Source: Sceloporus undulatus (taxonomy: Eukaryota; Chordata; Lepidosauria; Squamata; Phrynosomatidae). From it: 64,000 nucleotides of DNA. The stretch is taken from positions 20,243,907 to 20,307,906 of the forward strand of contig NC_056529.1 of NCBI RefSeq assembly GCF_019175285.1, written 5' to 3'. The notes under the pieces are model-generated. The model saw only the letters and a list, made by a program, of their open reading frames with translations, ran no database searches and was not told where the DNA came from. The translations under genes were made by a program, and so were the position numbers. This document shows positions 23,068-33,355 of the stretch, piece by piece (position 1 is the stretch's first letter; every line of letters begins with the position of its first letter).

Positions 23068-23337
23068 TGAAGCCGAAGGCTTTCATAGCCAGCATCCATA
23101 GATTTTTGTGGGTTTTTCAGGCAATGTGGCCATGTCCTAGAAGAGTTTGTTCCTGACGTCTCGCTGGCATCTATGGCTGGCATGGAAGAGAGTGGTATAC
23201 ACACACACACACACACACACACACCAGTCACATCCATACCAACATTCTCTGAAGATGCCAGCCATGGATGTTGAGAAAACATCAGGAATAAACTCTTCTA
23301 GAAAATGGCCAGAGAGCCCAAAAACCCCACAAAATTC
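23068..23337. repeat. Dispersed squamate repeat with palindrome and (AC)n core
   Basis: GTGAAGCCGAAGGCTTTCAT, CATGTCCTAGAAGAGTTTG and ATCTATGGCTGGCATGG face GATGCCAGCCATGGATG and AAACTCTTCTAGAAAATGGC across an (AC)n run at about 23201-23223. Confidence 0.6.
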
Positions 23338-23483
23338 TATGTGTCCATGAAAATTTTCCTCTCTGTAAAAAAGAGAGATAGATAGCAGCATAGGGTCCTC
23401 CAAAGAAAAGAAAGAAGAGGCAGCCACATTGGTTGCATCTAAGGATCTGTTGTATCTAAGGACATTGTTTATATCTAAGGATC

Positions 23484-23695
23484 CCGCATGGAGTAGTGGC
23501 ATGACTGCTGGAATAAGACTCTAGAGACCAGGGTTCGAATCCTTGCTCAGCTCTGTAAACTCACTCTTGGGCAAGTCATAATCTCTCAGCCTTAGAGGAT
23601 AGCAATGACAAACCGTCTCTGAAGAAACTTGCCAAGAAAACCCCATGAAAGGTTTGCCTTAGGGTCACCATAAAGCAGAAATAACTTGAAGGCAC

Positions 23696-23738
<43 letters not shown>

Positions 23739-23739
23739 C
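23484..23739 (+). mobile_element. tRNA-derived SINE with long (CAA)n tail
   Basis: Head GCATGGAGTAGTGGCATGAC, B box GGGTTCGAATCC, AGCCTTAGAGGATAGCAATG, and a tail of about fourteen CAA units (23698-23739). Confidence 0.75.
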
Positions 23740-24330
23740 GATCTATCACAGGGTCCCCAGCAATGGTGGGCAATGTGCAAATCTGGAACCTCTCCAAAAC
23801 TGCTTTTGCAGTAGATTTTTCCAATCCAGAAGTGGCCTTCCAGTTCTGTTGCCTCAAAACAGCCACTTTCCAGGCTCTGGCCCTGTAAACCACAATGCAA
23901 TTGAATCCACCATGCGCTGTGGCAGGTGCAGCTTCAAAAGTGCCGCTTGTTCAGAACAAGCTCACGTCGCTGATGGGACTCGAAGCCAGAAATAACCTTT
24001 TTATTTCATCATCCGTTCAGCGCCTGGGGCAACCTGGGCAGCGTGATCTTTGGGAAGAGTTGAACCTCGTGAAACAGCAAGGGACTTGCACTTCCTTATG
24101 ACACACAGAGACCAAAGCCACAAGAGAGCTGCGGTTTGGCATCCCAGGCCCCTGACAGGAGCAAAAGGGCATCAAAAATAGAATAAAATAAAATAGAGAA
24201 ATTGTATAGAAGCTTCTAATTCCTGCGGGGTTTTGACAAAAAGGATAAAGTTGCCAGAGGTGAAGGCAATTCTAATGATCTTTCTACTTTCTTCTTCTTT
24301 TAAATGACTTTTGTGGCTGTTTTAAGCGTA

Positions 24331-24424
24331 CAGTGGACCCTTGGTATCCACTGGGGTTTGGTTCCAGGACTCCCCATGGATACCAAAATCTGTAGATGGT
24401 CAAGTCCCATTATTTAGAATGGGC

Positions 24425-24463
<39 letters not shown>

Positions 24464-24685
24464 TACTACTACTATCACAGTGGGTCCTTGGTATCCGCTG
24501 GGGTTTGGTTCCAGGACTCCTATGGATACCAAAATCAGTGGATGCTTAAGTCTCATGAAACACAGTGGCACAGTAAAATGGTGTCCCTTATATAAAATGA
24601 CAAGGAATGTGTATTTCTTGGAATATTTTCAAGACTTGGATGGTTGAATCCACAGATTATTTATACAGAGGGTCAACTGTCTCAC
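24331..24685 (+). mobile_element. Dimeric Tigger-like element with (ATT)n linker
   Basis: A first partial copy (CAGTGGACCCTTGGTATCC to CAAGTCCCATTATTTAGAAT) is followed by (TTA)n/(CTA)n at about 24424-24476. A second, full copy runs from CAGTGGGTCCTTGGTATCCG to GAGGGTCAACTG. Confidence 0.65.
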
Positions 24686-25683
24686 TCCAAAACAAGCCTC
24701 ATAAACAGATCCTTAAACCAAGGTGCATTTCATCTTGCAATAAACTCAGAAACTGGGGTGCGTAGGGGGGATGCTACTTTTGTCAAAAACCATTGAACCC
24801 AATGCAATTATACTTTAAAATCCTTTGCTGGGGCTAACTGCTGCTGCTAGCCTTTACGCACATATACACACATCGCCTTGTTCCGGCTATTAACTCTGCC
24901 CCCCAGCAGCCTATGCGCTGCTCCAGTTTCCTCCAGTCTTGCACCACATTCCCATCTTTTTTGTGCAACAGAGAGATGACCAACTGCAGCAATGCAATCC
25001 TCAAACCATTGGAGAGTTGAGTATCTAGGCTAAGAGCTGAACCAGCGACAACAGAGTGGAGGGAGTAAAAGAAGAAAAAATAAAGGAAAAGAGGGTGATG
25101 CCTCTTTCTGTGGATGCATGATCTTTGCAAAAATAACACATTTAAAGGGGGAAAAACTTAATAATCCCAGCATCTTGGTCCTGGAGTTTGATGCAATTGG
25201 TTAGATTGAGCAAGCATTTTATGATATTCTCCCCCTCCTCTCCTCACCATCCTTAGAGTGAAGGAGAATTAAACAGATGGAAAGCCCTTTTTTTCCAGCT
25301 GCGTGATCACAAAGCGGGGACAAATATGCCGAGAAAGAGCATAATGCAATACAGTCGGAAGGACAAAAGAGACAATCCTCATTTCTGGCAGACTTATTGC
25401 AAACCGCAAGGGGTATCGACAAGCTTAGCTGCGACAAGATCTGTATCAGCATCACAGTTTGGTTCTGAACATTTCCAGGTGGCAAGGAGTTCCCTTGGCA
25501 AGCGTGTGTCCCATTCAAAGGCATCCTTTTAGCCCAAACCCAAGGGGAACAGTTTACTCAATTCAAGCTGGCAATATTACTGTTCTGCCCAACACAAAAA
25601 TGCAAGAACGCCGTCCTTACCATCAAGAACACTGGTTAAAATGTGTATGTGGAGAGATCTTCAAGCATCTTTGAGACTAAGAC

Positions 25684-26045
25684 CTCATTCCCACTTACCA
25701 AAAAAAGTGGTTTGCAATACGAATCGATGGATCGATTCAAGAGTGGATTATGGTTCCCACTACATTTGCCCCGATCGCATTTTTTCCCTGTAAAATAACC
25801 CACTTGTGGTTCCTATTCAAGAATGAATCGGTTCAAAATCGACCCGCTCCAACCGGTCGAAGGGCCAATTTAAATCGATTCCGATCCACATCTGGTTCAC
25901 ACTTGTGCGGATTTGATTTATCCAAAAAGACGCGGGTTAAATGGCTCTAGCACATGGCCTCCCTCTCAGAATCGCTTCAGCGAATCAATTCAAGTGGGAA
26001 CCAGGGTCATTTGAACCGGTTCAAACCGATTTGTGATCTGGCTTA
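25684..26045. mobile_element. Unclassified inverted-end repeat rich in AATCGATTC
   Basis: The ends carry CATTCCCACTTACC and, inverted, AAGTGGGAACCAGGGTC. The interior repeats variants of GAATCGATT and GGTTCAAA/TTTGAACC. A shorter relative appears at about 9712-9832 (GAATCGAATTCTCGATCC, AGTGGGAACAACCCC). Confidence 0.45.
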
Positions 26046-26185
26046 AAAGGCCTAAAGAGTTTATCAGATGAGACGAATCCCGTGCAGAAACTAAATTTAA
26101 ACTGAAAACAACCTTAATTTGCAGGTTGTTTTTCAGACAACATTCAGGTTTAACCCGAACAAAAAGTTGAACAAACCCGCATTTG

Positions 26186-26240
26186 TTTGCCTTAGGGTCG
26201 CCATAAGTTGGAAACGACTATAAGGCACACAACAACAACA
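26186..26240 (+). mobile_element. 3' end of a tRNA-derived SINE
   Basis: TTTGCCTTAGGGTCGCCATA, AGTTGGAAACGACTATAAGG and CACACAACAACAACA. Confidence 0.7.
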
Positions 26241-26469
26241 TATCTAAATGAATGCATCTTATTGAAAGTGGCATCTACAAAATTCATGTGGAGTTACAGC
26301 AGCCTCATCTTCTGACTATTGAATGGCACAGATGGCGAATGTTTGTATTTATTTTTATTTATTTTATCTACTTATATTCCACTTTTCTTCCAATATAGGC
26401 GACTCATGTTTATATTTTTACTCTTGGTAAGTCTTTTTGCAATAGGAAAAGAAAAGGTGTGTTGTCTTA

Positions 26470-26945
26470 ACTGTTGGACTATGACCCCAGGAGACCAGGG
26501 TTCGAATTCCTGCTCAGCCAGGTGGATACCAAAATCTGTGGATGCTCAAGTCCCATTAAATACAATGGGGTAGTCTTATTCTTATTCATATTCTTATTAT
26601 TATTACAGTAGACCTTTGTTATCCGCTGGGATTTGGTTCCAGGATCCCAGTGGACACCAAAATCCATGGATGCTCAAGTCCCATGAAATACAATGGGGTA
26701 TTCTTCTTATTATTATTATAGTGGGCCCTTGGGATCCACTGGGGCTTGGTTCCAGGAGCCCCTATGGATACCAAAATCCATGGATACTCAAGTGCCATTA
26801 GATGCCATCGTAAAATGCTGTCCCTTATATAAAATAACAAAATCAACCCTTGCTTTTTGGAACATATATATTCTTTAAATATTTTCAAGCCACGGACGCT
26901 TGAATCCATGGGTAGAAAATTAACAGATACAGAGGGGCAACAGTA
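26470..26945 (+). mobile_element. SINE head followed by tandem Tigger-like units with ATT-rich linkers
   Basis: A SINE head (to 26520, B box GGGTTCGAATTCC) leads into three Tigger-like units. Two (about 26520-26570 and 26607-26698) stop near TACAATGGGGTA and are each followed by a TTATT-rich linker. The last (26720-26942, from AGTGGGCCCTTGGGATCC to GAGGGGCAACAG) is full length. Confidence 0.65.
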
Positions 26946-27264
26946 TTCTCTTGCCACAGGCATAAAAGGTAGAGCGGAGACGGAAACCTTTAGGCATTCC
27001 TGCTGAGAAAGCAGCCTGCTTCTCTGGGTGCATTCGCTGGGAATGAATATTTGGAAAGGAGTCTGGCTCAAGAACAAAGCAAGAAACCCAGGGACAGGAA
27101 GACTCCCTACAGGTCTCCTTTCTAACCCAAAGTACGCTTCCTTCCAGATTTATAAACAGACTTTGAAAGACAAATTGCATTACACCTTGGGCAGCGCATT
27201 TGCTACAATGTGGGGAGTGCCAGGTGTGTATGTGTGTTTGGAGAGGAAGAGGCCTGGAACACAA

Positions 27265-27560
27265 TGTAAATGTATTCAGGAGTAGCCACGTTGGCCATAT
27301 GGCAAAATACAGCCAAATCCAAATTCCACAAGGCAGCAATACCTTTACTGGACCAACACTTGAATGACCTTCTTTACGTTTGTCTGTTTTAATTGTATAT
27401 ACTTTCTGGTATTCTATTATTTTAGCTATTTGCCTTCGAAATGCTCTGAACACTTATTTACTAAATAATATTTTTGTGCTTACTGGGCCAAGCATAAAAG
27501 ACATCATGCAAGCTTTTGAAGCTTCACTGGCTTCTTCATCCGACAAAGGTCTAGAAGTCA
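27265..27560. repeat. Dispersed amniote repeat, unclassified
   Basis: Contains TCAGGAGTAGCCACGTTGGC and, further on, GCTTTTGAAGCTTCACTGGC with TTCTTCATCC. Similar pieces occur at 19393-19500, 11150-11250, 34305-34375 and 52590-52760 (reversed). I recognise the pattern as a widespread reptile repeat but cannot name it. Confidence 0.4.
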
Positions 27561-27574
27561 TACCCTATAAGGAC

Positions 27575-27788
27575 CAAGGGTCTGTTCACATTGTAGAAAC
27601 AATGCAGCTTGACACCACTTTAACTGCCATGGTGCTGTACTACGAGATTTGTAGTTTTATGAGCTATGAGTACTCTTTGATAAAGAAGGCTAAATACCTT
27701 GTAAAACTGCAGATCCCAGTTTGGAAGGAGCTGCATTACCTAAAGTGGTGTCAAACTGCATTATTTCTACAGCGTAGATGCATCCGCC
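27575..27788. mobile_element. hAT-like palindromic MITE
   Basis: Starts CAAGGGTCTGTTCACATTGT, then AATGCAGCTTGACACCACTT. The mirrored right half has GTGGTGTCAAACTGCATTAT and AGCGTAGATGCATC. Confidence 0.7.
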
Positions 27789-28209
27789 TCCTCAGTCTCA
27801 ACAATACACTACATCTTAAATGGGTGTCCTCAGGTGTCTTGAAGACGATGCTGTTCTTATGGGCAAACTATAATGATCTAGGAGGTTCGGCTTTGAAAAG
27901 AAAAACAGAGTCTTGCAAAAGAAGAACAGAGAGTCAGGCATCTAAGGGAATATTGAACACAGCTCCGACTTTATGTGCATCGTACGCTTCTGTCTGCCTT
28001 TGCCTCCAGCATTTGAGAGGCAGAAGAAACAAGATATTCTTTGCAAAACCCACAAAGGTATATTAATGTTTGGACCCAGGATTTCTCCAGGCTGGAATCT
28101 GAGCCGTGTGAGCAAAACCTAGAAAGTTAGGGTTGGCCTTTTTTATACAGAGAAAGTGGAGGAACAACAGAAAGGGGGCTCTGTCTTTGCAGGCACAGGC
28201 CATTTTGAG

Positions 28210-28290
28210 AGCCAGGGTGCCATAGTGGTTTGAGTTTGTTGGGAGACAGGGTTCAAATCCCTGTTTAGCCAAGGAAACCCATTGGGTTAC
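28210..28290 (+). mobile_element. Head of a tRNA-derived SINE
   Basis: AGGGTGCCATAGTGGTTTGA (A box region) and AGGGTTCAAATCCCTG (B box). Truncated where a MITE begins. Confidence 0.6.
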
Positions 28291-28295
28291 CAGTT

Positions 28296-28542
28296 AAAGT
28301 GGTGTCAAACTGCAGAGATAAAGCAGTTTGACACCACTTTTAACAGCCATGGCACTATCCACTTTAACTATCGTGACTCTCTCCTACAAAATCCTAAGAT
28401 TTGTAGTTTGGTGAGGCCCCAGAGCTCTCCAACAGACCAGGCTCGATACCTCACCAAACTATAAGTCCCAGGATTCTACAAGATGGAGGCACAATAATTA
28501 AAGTGGTGTGAAACTGCTTTATTTCTGCAGTGTGGCAAATCT
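28296..28542. mobile_element. hAT-like palindromic MITE
   Basis: AAGTGGTGTCAAACTGC at the start, CAGTTTGACACCACTTTTAA, and the mirrored AAAGTGGTGTGAAACTGCTT near the end. The centre carries TTGTAGTTTGGTGAGG. Confidence 0.6.
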
Positions 28543-28644
28543 CCCAAGCAGGGATTTGAACCTTGGGCAAGTCACATTTTCTCAGCCACAGAAGGTGGCA
28601 CTGGCAAATGACCTCAGAATAAGGCATTCTTATTTCTTTTTGTC

Positions 28645-28767
28645 GGTGTGTGCCTTCAAGTTGTTTCCAACGTACAGCAAACCCAACACGGTTTTCTAGA
28701 CAAAATTTGTTCCTGTGCTTTTCTCCAAGGCTGAGAGTGTGTGACTTGCCCAAAGTGGATCTGCATG
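28645..28767 (-). mobile_element. tRNA-derived SINE fragment, minus orientation
   Basis: GTGTGTGCCTTCAAGTTGTT, then a shortened middle and GTGTGTGACTTGCCCAAAGT. Confidence 0.6.
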
Positions 28768-28768
28768 G

Positions 28769-28965
28769 CCAAGGGTGTATCCATACTGCAGAAATAAAGA
28801 AGCTTGGGACCACTTTAACTGCCACGAGTCCATCCTACACAAACCTGGGATTTGTAGCTTGGTGAGGCTCCAGAATTCTCTGACAGACCAGGCTGGATAC
28901 CTCACCAAACTATAAGCCCTAGGATTCCAGAAGATGGTTTATTTCTGCAGTGTGGCAGGTCTCCC
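28769..28965. mobile_element. hAT-like palindromic MITE
   Basis: AAGGGTGTATCCATACTGCA, GACCACTTTAACTGCCACG and the centre TTTGTAGCTTGGTGAGGCTC. The right arm is shortened but ends in TTATTTCTGCAGTGTGG. Confidence 0.6.
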
Positions 28966-29368
28966 AAGCGGAGACTTGAACCCTGGCCTCCCCAGAGTCC
29001 TAGTGCAAGGCTCAAAACACTACACCAAGTTCTTGTCCTACTTGCTAGCTAATACCTCAGGATCCCTTCTCTGTCTCCTTCCCTCCCCCCCCCCCCCCCC
29101 AAAAAAACCCATTGCCAGCCAAGTCAAACAACAGCCAGGAGAGATAAAAGAACTTTAGCAAGATCAAAGGCAATTTGCACCTATTAAAACTAATCAGGAG
29201 TGAAAGGTGAGCAAGAGAACAAAAGCCACAGTCAGAGCCTCTAGAAAAATCCTTTTAACCTGAGAGGGACTTTGCAGAAGCAAGGAAGCCCCAGAGGTGG
29301 TTTTGCAGGTTCCTACCTCTGAAAGCAGATGGGATCCGGTGCTTTCAGGGCATTTTGTGTTTGTTTCA

Positions 29369-29580
29369 GTGTGCCTTCAAGCCATTTCCGACTTACAGCA
29401 ACCCTAAGGCAAGCCTATCATGGGGCTTTCTTGGCAAGGAGGTTTGCCATGGCCTTCCCTTGAGGCTGAGAGTGTGTGCCTTGCCCAAGGTCACCCAGTG
29501 GGTTTCGTGGCTGAGCTGGGAATCGAACCTTGGTCTCTGGAGTCATAGTCCAACACTCAAATCACTACATCATGCAGGCT
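29369..29580 (-). mobile_element. tRNA-derived SINE, minus orientation
   Basis: GTGTGCCTTCAAGCCATTTC, CTATCATGGGGCTTTCTTGG, AAGGTCACCCAGTGGGTTTC, and the reversed head CTCAAATCACTACATCATGC. Confidence 0.75.
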
Positions 29581-30380
29581 CCTATTGGTATTTAGGTCCT
29601 GCAAATTGCAAGTCTACGTCGGTGGTGCCCAACTTTTGGTCCTCCAGCTGTTTTGGATGTGGATTTCTGTTCTGACTTGGATTAAGTTGGATTAATGATG
29701 CAGTGTAGATGCAGCCCAAGTAGGCGAAACCGAACTCCAGCCAAATGTTATTTTGCACATCTGTACAGGGCTTAAAAGAAGTGAGCCAGAAGTTAACTGA
29801 CAGGTTACGGTATTTCCCGTTGGGAAAAAAAAAGCCAAAATGGCTCTGAAAGGGCAAAAACTTGGCGCAATTGCCCCCATGCCCCTTGTGGATGCTGGGG
29901 AGGGGGGTATCTGAGGGCAAAAAATAAAAATCCGGGAAGAAGTGCAGCCCTCCAAACCCATACAGCCCCCTAAACCCCACTGGCATAACTACCTCTATTA
30001 TGCCAAAAATGTGCCCGCCAGTAAAATAACAAAACACTTTTCCGTCTTCGGAAACAGCAAAGGAATAATGCAACTCTGAAGACATTTCCACCTCGCTTAA
30101 GCAAGGCTAGCCAAACTATATCTAGAGAGACAACATTCCCTAAATCTGGACACCTTCTTGCACAAAAGATGACCATCGCTTGCAGGTACGGAAATGTCGC
30201 AAACTGCCCTGTAGCACCTTATAGCCAGCTAACAACATTGTTATGTGTTGAGTCTCCCTAATAACAATAACAACAATGTTTACTTATAATGCCCTTTCCA
30301 CCAAAGAGCGGTACACATCAGACTATATGTAATAAAAAACGAACGATAAAACACCACACTATAAAATGCTAAAATATACA

Positions 30381-30674
30381 GATTTCCAAAATCTGAAATA
30401 TTCCAAAACTGTCCACCTGGACGGGTGAGATACTGACACTTTTGCATTCTGATAATTCAATGTACACAAACGTTGTTTCTGACACAAACTTATTTAAAAT
30501 ACGGTGTATGCAATTACCTTGAAGCCTTGTGTACAAAATGTATGCAATACATACATTAATTTTCATGTTTCCCATCTCCAAGATATCGCATGCACATATT
30601 CCAAAACCCGAAAAACTTTGAAATCGAAAAGACTTCTGCTTCCAACTGTTTTGGATAAGGATAACTCAGCCTGT
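30381..30674. mobile_element. Tigger/pogo-like non-autonomous element, second copy
   Basis: TTCAATGTACACAAACGTTG, CCTTGAAGCCTTGTGTACAA and a right end TTGGATAAGGATAACTCAGC match the layout of 1049-1380. The left terminus is degraded. Confidence 0.55.
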
Positions 30675-30768
30675 ATCAAGCTTCCACTGACTATAGAGCC
30701 CTTCAGAGGAAAGGAAAGGCATTCTGTATATGCTTAGAAGAACTCTCTTATCCAGCAAACCAACTGAC

Positions 30769-30835
30769 CTGGTCCAGATCTCTCTTGTCTTTATATCACA
30801 AGAGAGGATATAAAGACAAGAGGGATCTGGACCAG
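30769..30835. repeat. Short perfect hairpin (29-bp stem, 9-nt loop)
   Basis: Arms 30769-30797 and 30807-30835 are reverse complements with one difference, which would be a G:U pair in RNA. The left arm starts CTGGTCCAGATCTCTCTTG; the right ends GGGATCTGGACCAG. No known microRNA seed is recognised. Confidence 0.75.
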
Positions 30836-30976
30836 CCTCAGAAACACATTTCCAGCTGAGAGAGGAGAGAAGAAACAGGCCTCCAATGAATGAAATTAAA
30901 ACCAAAAGCAAATTAAAAAGAGCAAATATCTCACTTTCCCATTGACTCCAATGGACCTCTGCTGCCACCATACAAA

Positions 30977-31152
30977 ATGAATGCAGTTTGACACCACTTT
31001 GACTCCATCCTCTGGAGTCTGGGATTCGTAGTTTGTGGTGGCACCAGAGCTCTCCTCCAGGGAAGGCTAAACATCTTGGAAAACTACAACTCCCAGCACT
31101 CCATAGTGAACCCTGGCAGTTAAAAAACTGTCTTCACCCTGCAGTGTAGACA
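30977..31152. mobile_element. hAT-like palindromic MITE
   Basis: ATGCAGTTTGACACCACTTT, TCGTAGTTTGTGGTGGCACC, CAACTCCCAGCACTCC and GCAGTTAAAAAACTGTC, ending GCAGTGTAGACAC. A further, more degraded unit follows directly. Confidence 0.6.
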
Positions 31153-31310
31153 CAGAGGAAAAGGATGAGGCGGCTGGGATGTGTAGTGGCACCAAAGCTC
31201 CCTGACAGGGAAAACTAGACATCTCCTTGAGCTACAACTCCCTAGCATTGAGGATTGGCAGTTAAAGCGGTGTCAAACAGCCTTCCATCCTTCAGTGTAG
31301 ACATATTAAA
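31153..31310. mobile_element. hAT-like MITE, right-biased copy in tandem
   Basis: TGTGTAGTGGCACCAAAGC, GAGCTACAACTCCCTAGC and GGCAGTTAAAGCGGTGTC, ending CAGTGTAGACA. The left arm is missing. Confidence 0.55.
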
Positions 31311-31562
31311 AGCAAAGGAAAAAGAGGTTGGGCTCTTTGCTGAAAGGTGACTCTTCCACTCCTGCTTCCAGAAGCTCCAGGCAGCTGTGAAGGAAAGGCA
31401 CTCTGCACATGCCCAGGGTTGGGTGGGGGTGTGCTGGGCATGCAGCAAATCCAACCAAGCCCACCTGAGCTTCGGAAAAAGGAAAAAAATGGGGGGCCCT
31501 CTAAGCACCCCACCAACTGCACCAACTCACCCAAAATCAGGTTTCCCCAGTGCACCTCTCAC

Positions 31563-31860
31563 CATCTCCTCTTCCAAGCTGGGCTTTCTGCAGCCTTCCT
31601 CCTCCTCCTCTGCTGCTTCCTTCTCCTCTGCTGCTGCTTTGCAAACTGGAAAGGCGCAGGCTCGGAGCTGCAACCGGGGGAGGAAGCATCGAAGAAGAGG
31701 CCCAGAGGAGGAGCTGGGGAAGCCGGCAGCAGGAGGAGAGCCTGCCTCTGTCTCCTTTGCAGCCGCGCCTCCAACGCCAGCCAAAGGATTGGAGGAGGAA
31801 GGGGACTGTGCGCCTTTACGCACAGGGCCAGCAGGCTGGATTGCTTGCTTTGCTTGCTTG
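31563..31860 (-). promoter_or_regulatory. KIAA0513: Possible KIAA0513 first non-coding exon and promoter
   Basis: This is the only GC-rich stretch of the left half (purine-rich GAGGAG/GCAGCAG runs on the minus strand, with scattered CpGs). On the minus strand it ends in GAGATG|GTGAGAGG, a good donor at 31563/31562. KIAA0513 lies downstream on the same strand and needs an upstream non-coding exon, because its start codon sits ~35 bp inside an exon with an acceptor. Placement is inference. Long open frames across it on both strands are a by-product of its composition. Confidence 0.35.
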
Positions 31861-31928
31861 CCTTCCTTCCTTCCAAGGGCTCAGCTTGCCACCTTGGAAA
31901 CCCAGCACACCTCCTCTCCCTCTAATGC

Positions 31929-31985
31929 AGCCATTCCCAAACTTTTGGTCCTCCGGGTCCTTGGCTTTCAGCTCCCAGAATCCTG
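31929..31985. mobile_element. Half palindromic MITE
   Basis: GCCATTCCCAAACTTTTGGT, CCTCCGG and CAGCTCCCAGAATCCTG are the left arm of the 2449-2582 family. A CR1 fragment follows. Confidence 0.5.
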
Positions 31986-31987
31986 TG

Positions 31988-32540
31988 TCCAGTTCTGGGC
32001 CCCACAGTTCCAAAAGGATGCTGAGAAGATGGAGCATGTCCAAAGGAAGGCCCCCGAAAGGGTGAAGGGCCTAGAAACCATCCTCTAAGGAGTCTGGGCT
32101 GCTGCATCAACAGAAGTATAGTGTCTAGACCAAGAGCAGTAATAGTTTTGGTCAGGTCCCAGCTGGAATAATATTATGTCCAGTTCTGGGTCCCACAATT
32201 CAAAAAGGATGCTGAGAAGCTGGAGCGTGTCCAGAGGAAGGTCACCAAAATGGTGAAGGGTCTGGAAACCATAGTGCCCTATGAGGAGCAGCTTAGGGAC
32301 CTGGAGATGTTTAGCCTGGAGAAGAGAAGGTTAAGAGGTAATATGATAATCCTGTTTAAATATTGGAAGGGATGTCATATTGAGGAAGGAGCAAGCTTGT
32401 TTTCTGCTGCTCCAGAGAAAAGGATGCAAGCTACAGGAAAAGAGATTCCATCTCAACATTAGGAGGAATTTCCTGACAGTAAGAGCCAGTTAAGCGTGAC
32501 ATGATAGCCCTGTTTAAGTACAGTATTTGGAGGTACAAGA
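31988..32540 (+). mobile_element. CR1 LINE 3' fragments
   Basis: 31988-32085 and 32105-32540 each carry TGTCCAGTTCTGGG(C/T)CCCAC, AAAAGGATGCTGAGAAG, and GTGTCCAGAGGAAGG (second copy). The larger one continues with AGCCTGGAGAAGAGAAGGTT, AAGAGATTCCATCTCAACAT and TTTCCTGACAGTAAGAG. These match the end of the CR1 reverse-transcriptase frame (QFWAPQF... VQRR... LFSLEKRRLRG) as I recall it. The 3' end seems rearranged: a segment like its own TTAAGAGGTGACATGATAG part recurs near 32490. Confidence 0.8.
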
Positions 32541-32914
32541 GCTCTCTGTGGTTTTCACTGTGGCAGCCTGACTCAGGCTAACTCAGGTCTCCAACTTAAA
32601 TATATCTGCAACCTCGTCCTTCCTTGGTTTCACCATCTCTGGAGTTTTGGCCCCATCAAGCGTTTTGGGATTCTGTCCAAGAACCCAGGAATTGGCCGGG
32701 TATTGTCGGATAAGGTGGCCTGTTCCAAGGAGTGTCGCTTTTCACAACTGTGTTATTGTGATCCTATCTATAACAACTCCATTGCAGTATCAGTGCCAAG
32801 AACACGGATCAACAGTGAAACCACAATTGTTTCCTTTTCCCAGAGGTGCTGAATTTCTATTTGTAGGTTTCAGTGTTTCATAACCCTCTGTGCTCAGCGA
32901 TTGCAGCTACTCAC

Positions 32915-32946
<32 letters not shown>

Positions 32947-32948
32947 AT

Positions 32949-33355
32949 CAGTGTGATATTGTGGTTTGAATGTTGGACTAGGGCACCGGGAGGCCAAAGT
33001 TCGAATCCCAGCTCAGACATGTAAACCCACTGGGGACCTTGGGCAAGTCACACTCTCTCATCCTCAGAGGAGAGCAATGGCAACCCCCCCTTGAAGAAAC
33101 TTGCCAAGAAAACCCCATGAACAACAATTGCTGTGTGCCTTCAAGTCCTTTCCAACTTCAAAAGCGTTCGGAAAGGACTTGAAGGCACACACACAACAAT
33201 AGTATTAGATTTCCTGCTTATGAAGACCCTGTAATAAGTTTTTCTGGACAAGATTTCTTCAGAGGAGCGTTGCCATTGCTGCCTTCTAAGGCTGAGAGTA
33301 TGTGACTTAAGGCACCCAATGGGTTTCCATGGTTGAGAAGGATTTGAATACTGGT
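32949..33355. mobile_element. Two SINEs in opposite orientation
   Basis: 32949-33120 is a plus-strand copy (GTTCGAATCCCAGCTCAG, CAAGTCACACTCTCTCATCC). About 33126-33355 is minus-strand (GTGTGCCTTCAAGTCC at its start). Around 33126-33205 a small inverted pair of 3' ends occurs (CCTTCAAGTCCTTTCCAA and GGAAAGGACTTGAAGGCACA). Confidence 0.65.

Larger units (their letters stand above)
6003..31562 (-). other. KIAA0513: Presumed KIAA0513 5' intron, repeat-dense
   Basis: If the first exon lies near 31.6 kb, this 25-kb stretch is the first intron. Repeats are listed separately. Longer unique pieces (about 6003-6700, 6900-7590, 9010-9560, 9830-10325, 10625-11150, 14690-15850, 16905-17770, 20245-21010, 24690-25680, 29580-30380) contain no coding exon, RNA gene or recognised regulatory site that I can support. 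Confidence 0.5.

Noticed and set aside
23576-23900. Frames with poly-Cys or poly-Leu runs
   Set aside because: Translations of the (CAA)n tail of a SINE in reverse.
27380-28066. A 228-codon plus-strand open frame
   Set aside because: It passes through a dispersed repeat and a whole palindromic MITE; the frame is chance.
31387-32088. A 233-codon plus-strand open frame and overlapping frames on both strands
   Set aside because: Composition-driven: GC-rich, purine/pyrimidine-biased sequence merging into MITE and CR1 sequence. No recognisable domain.
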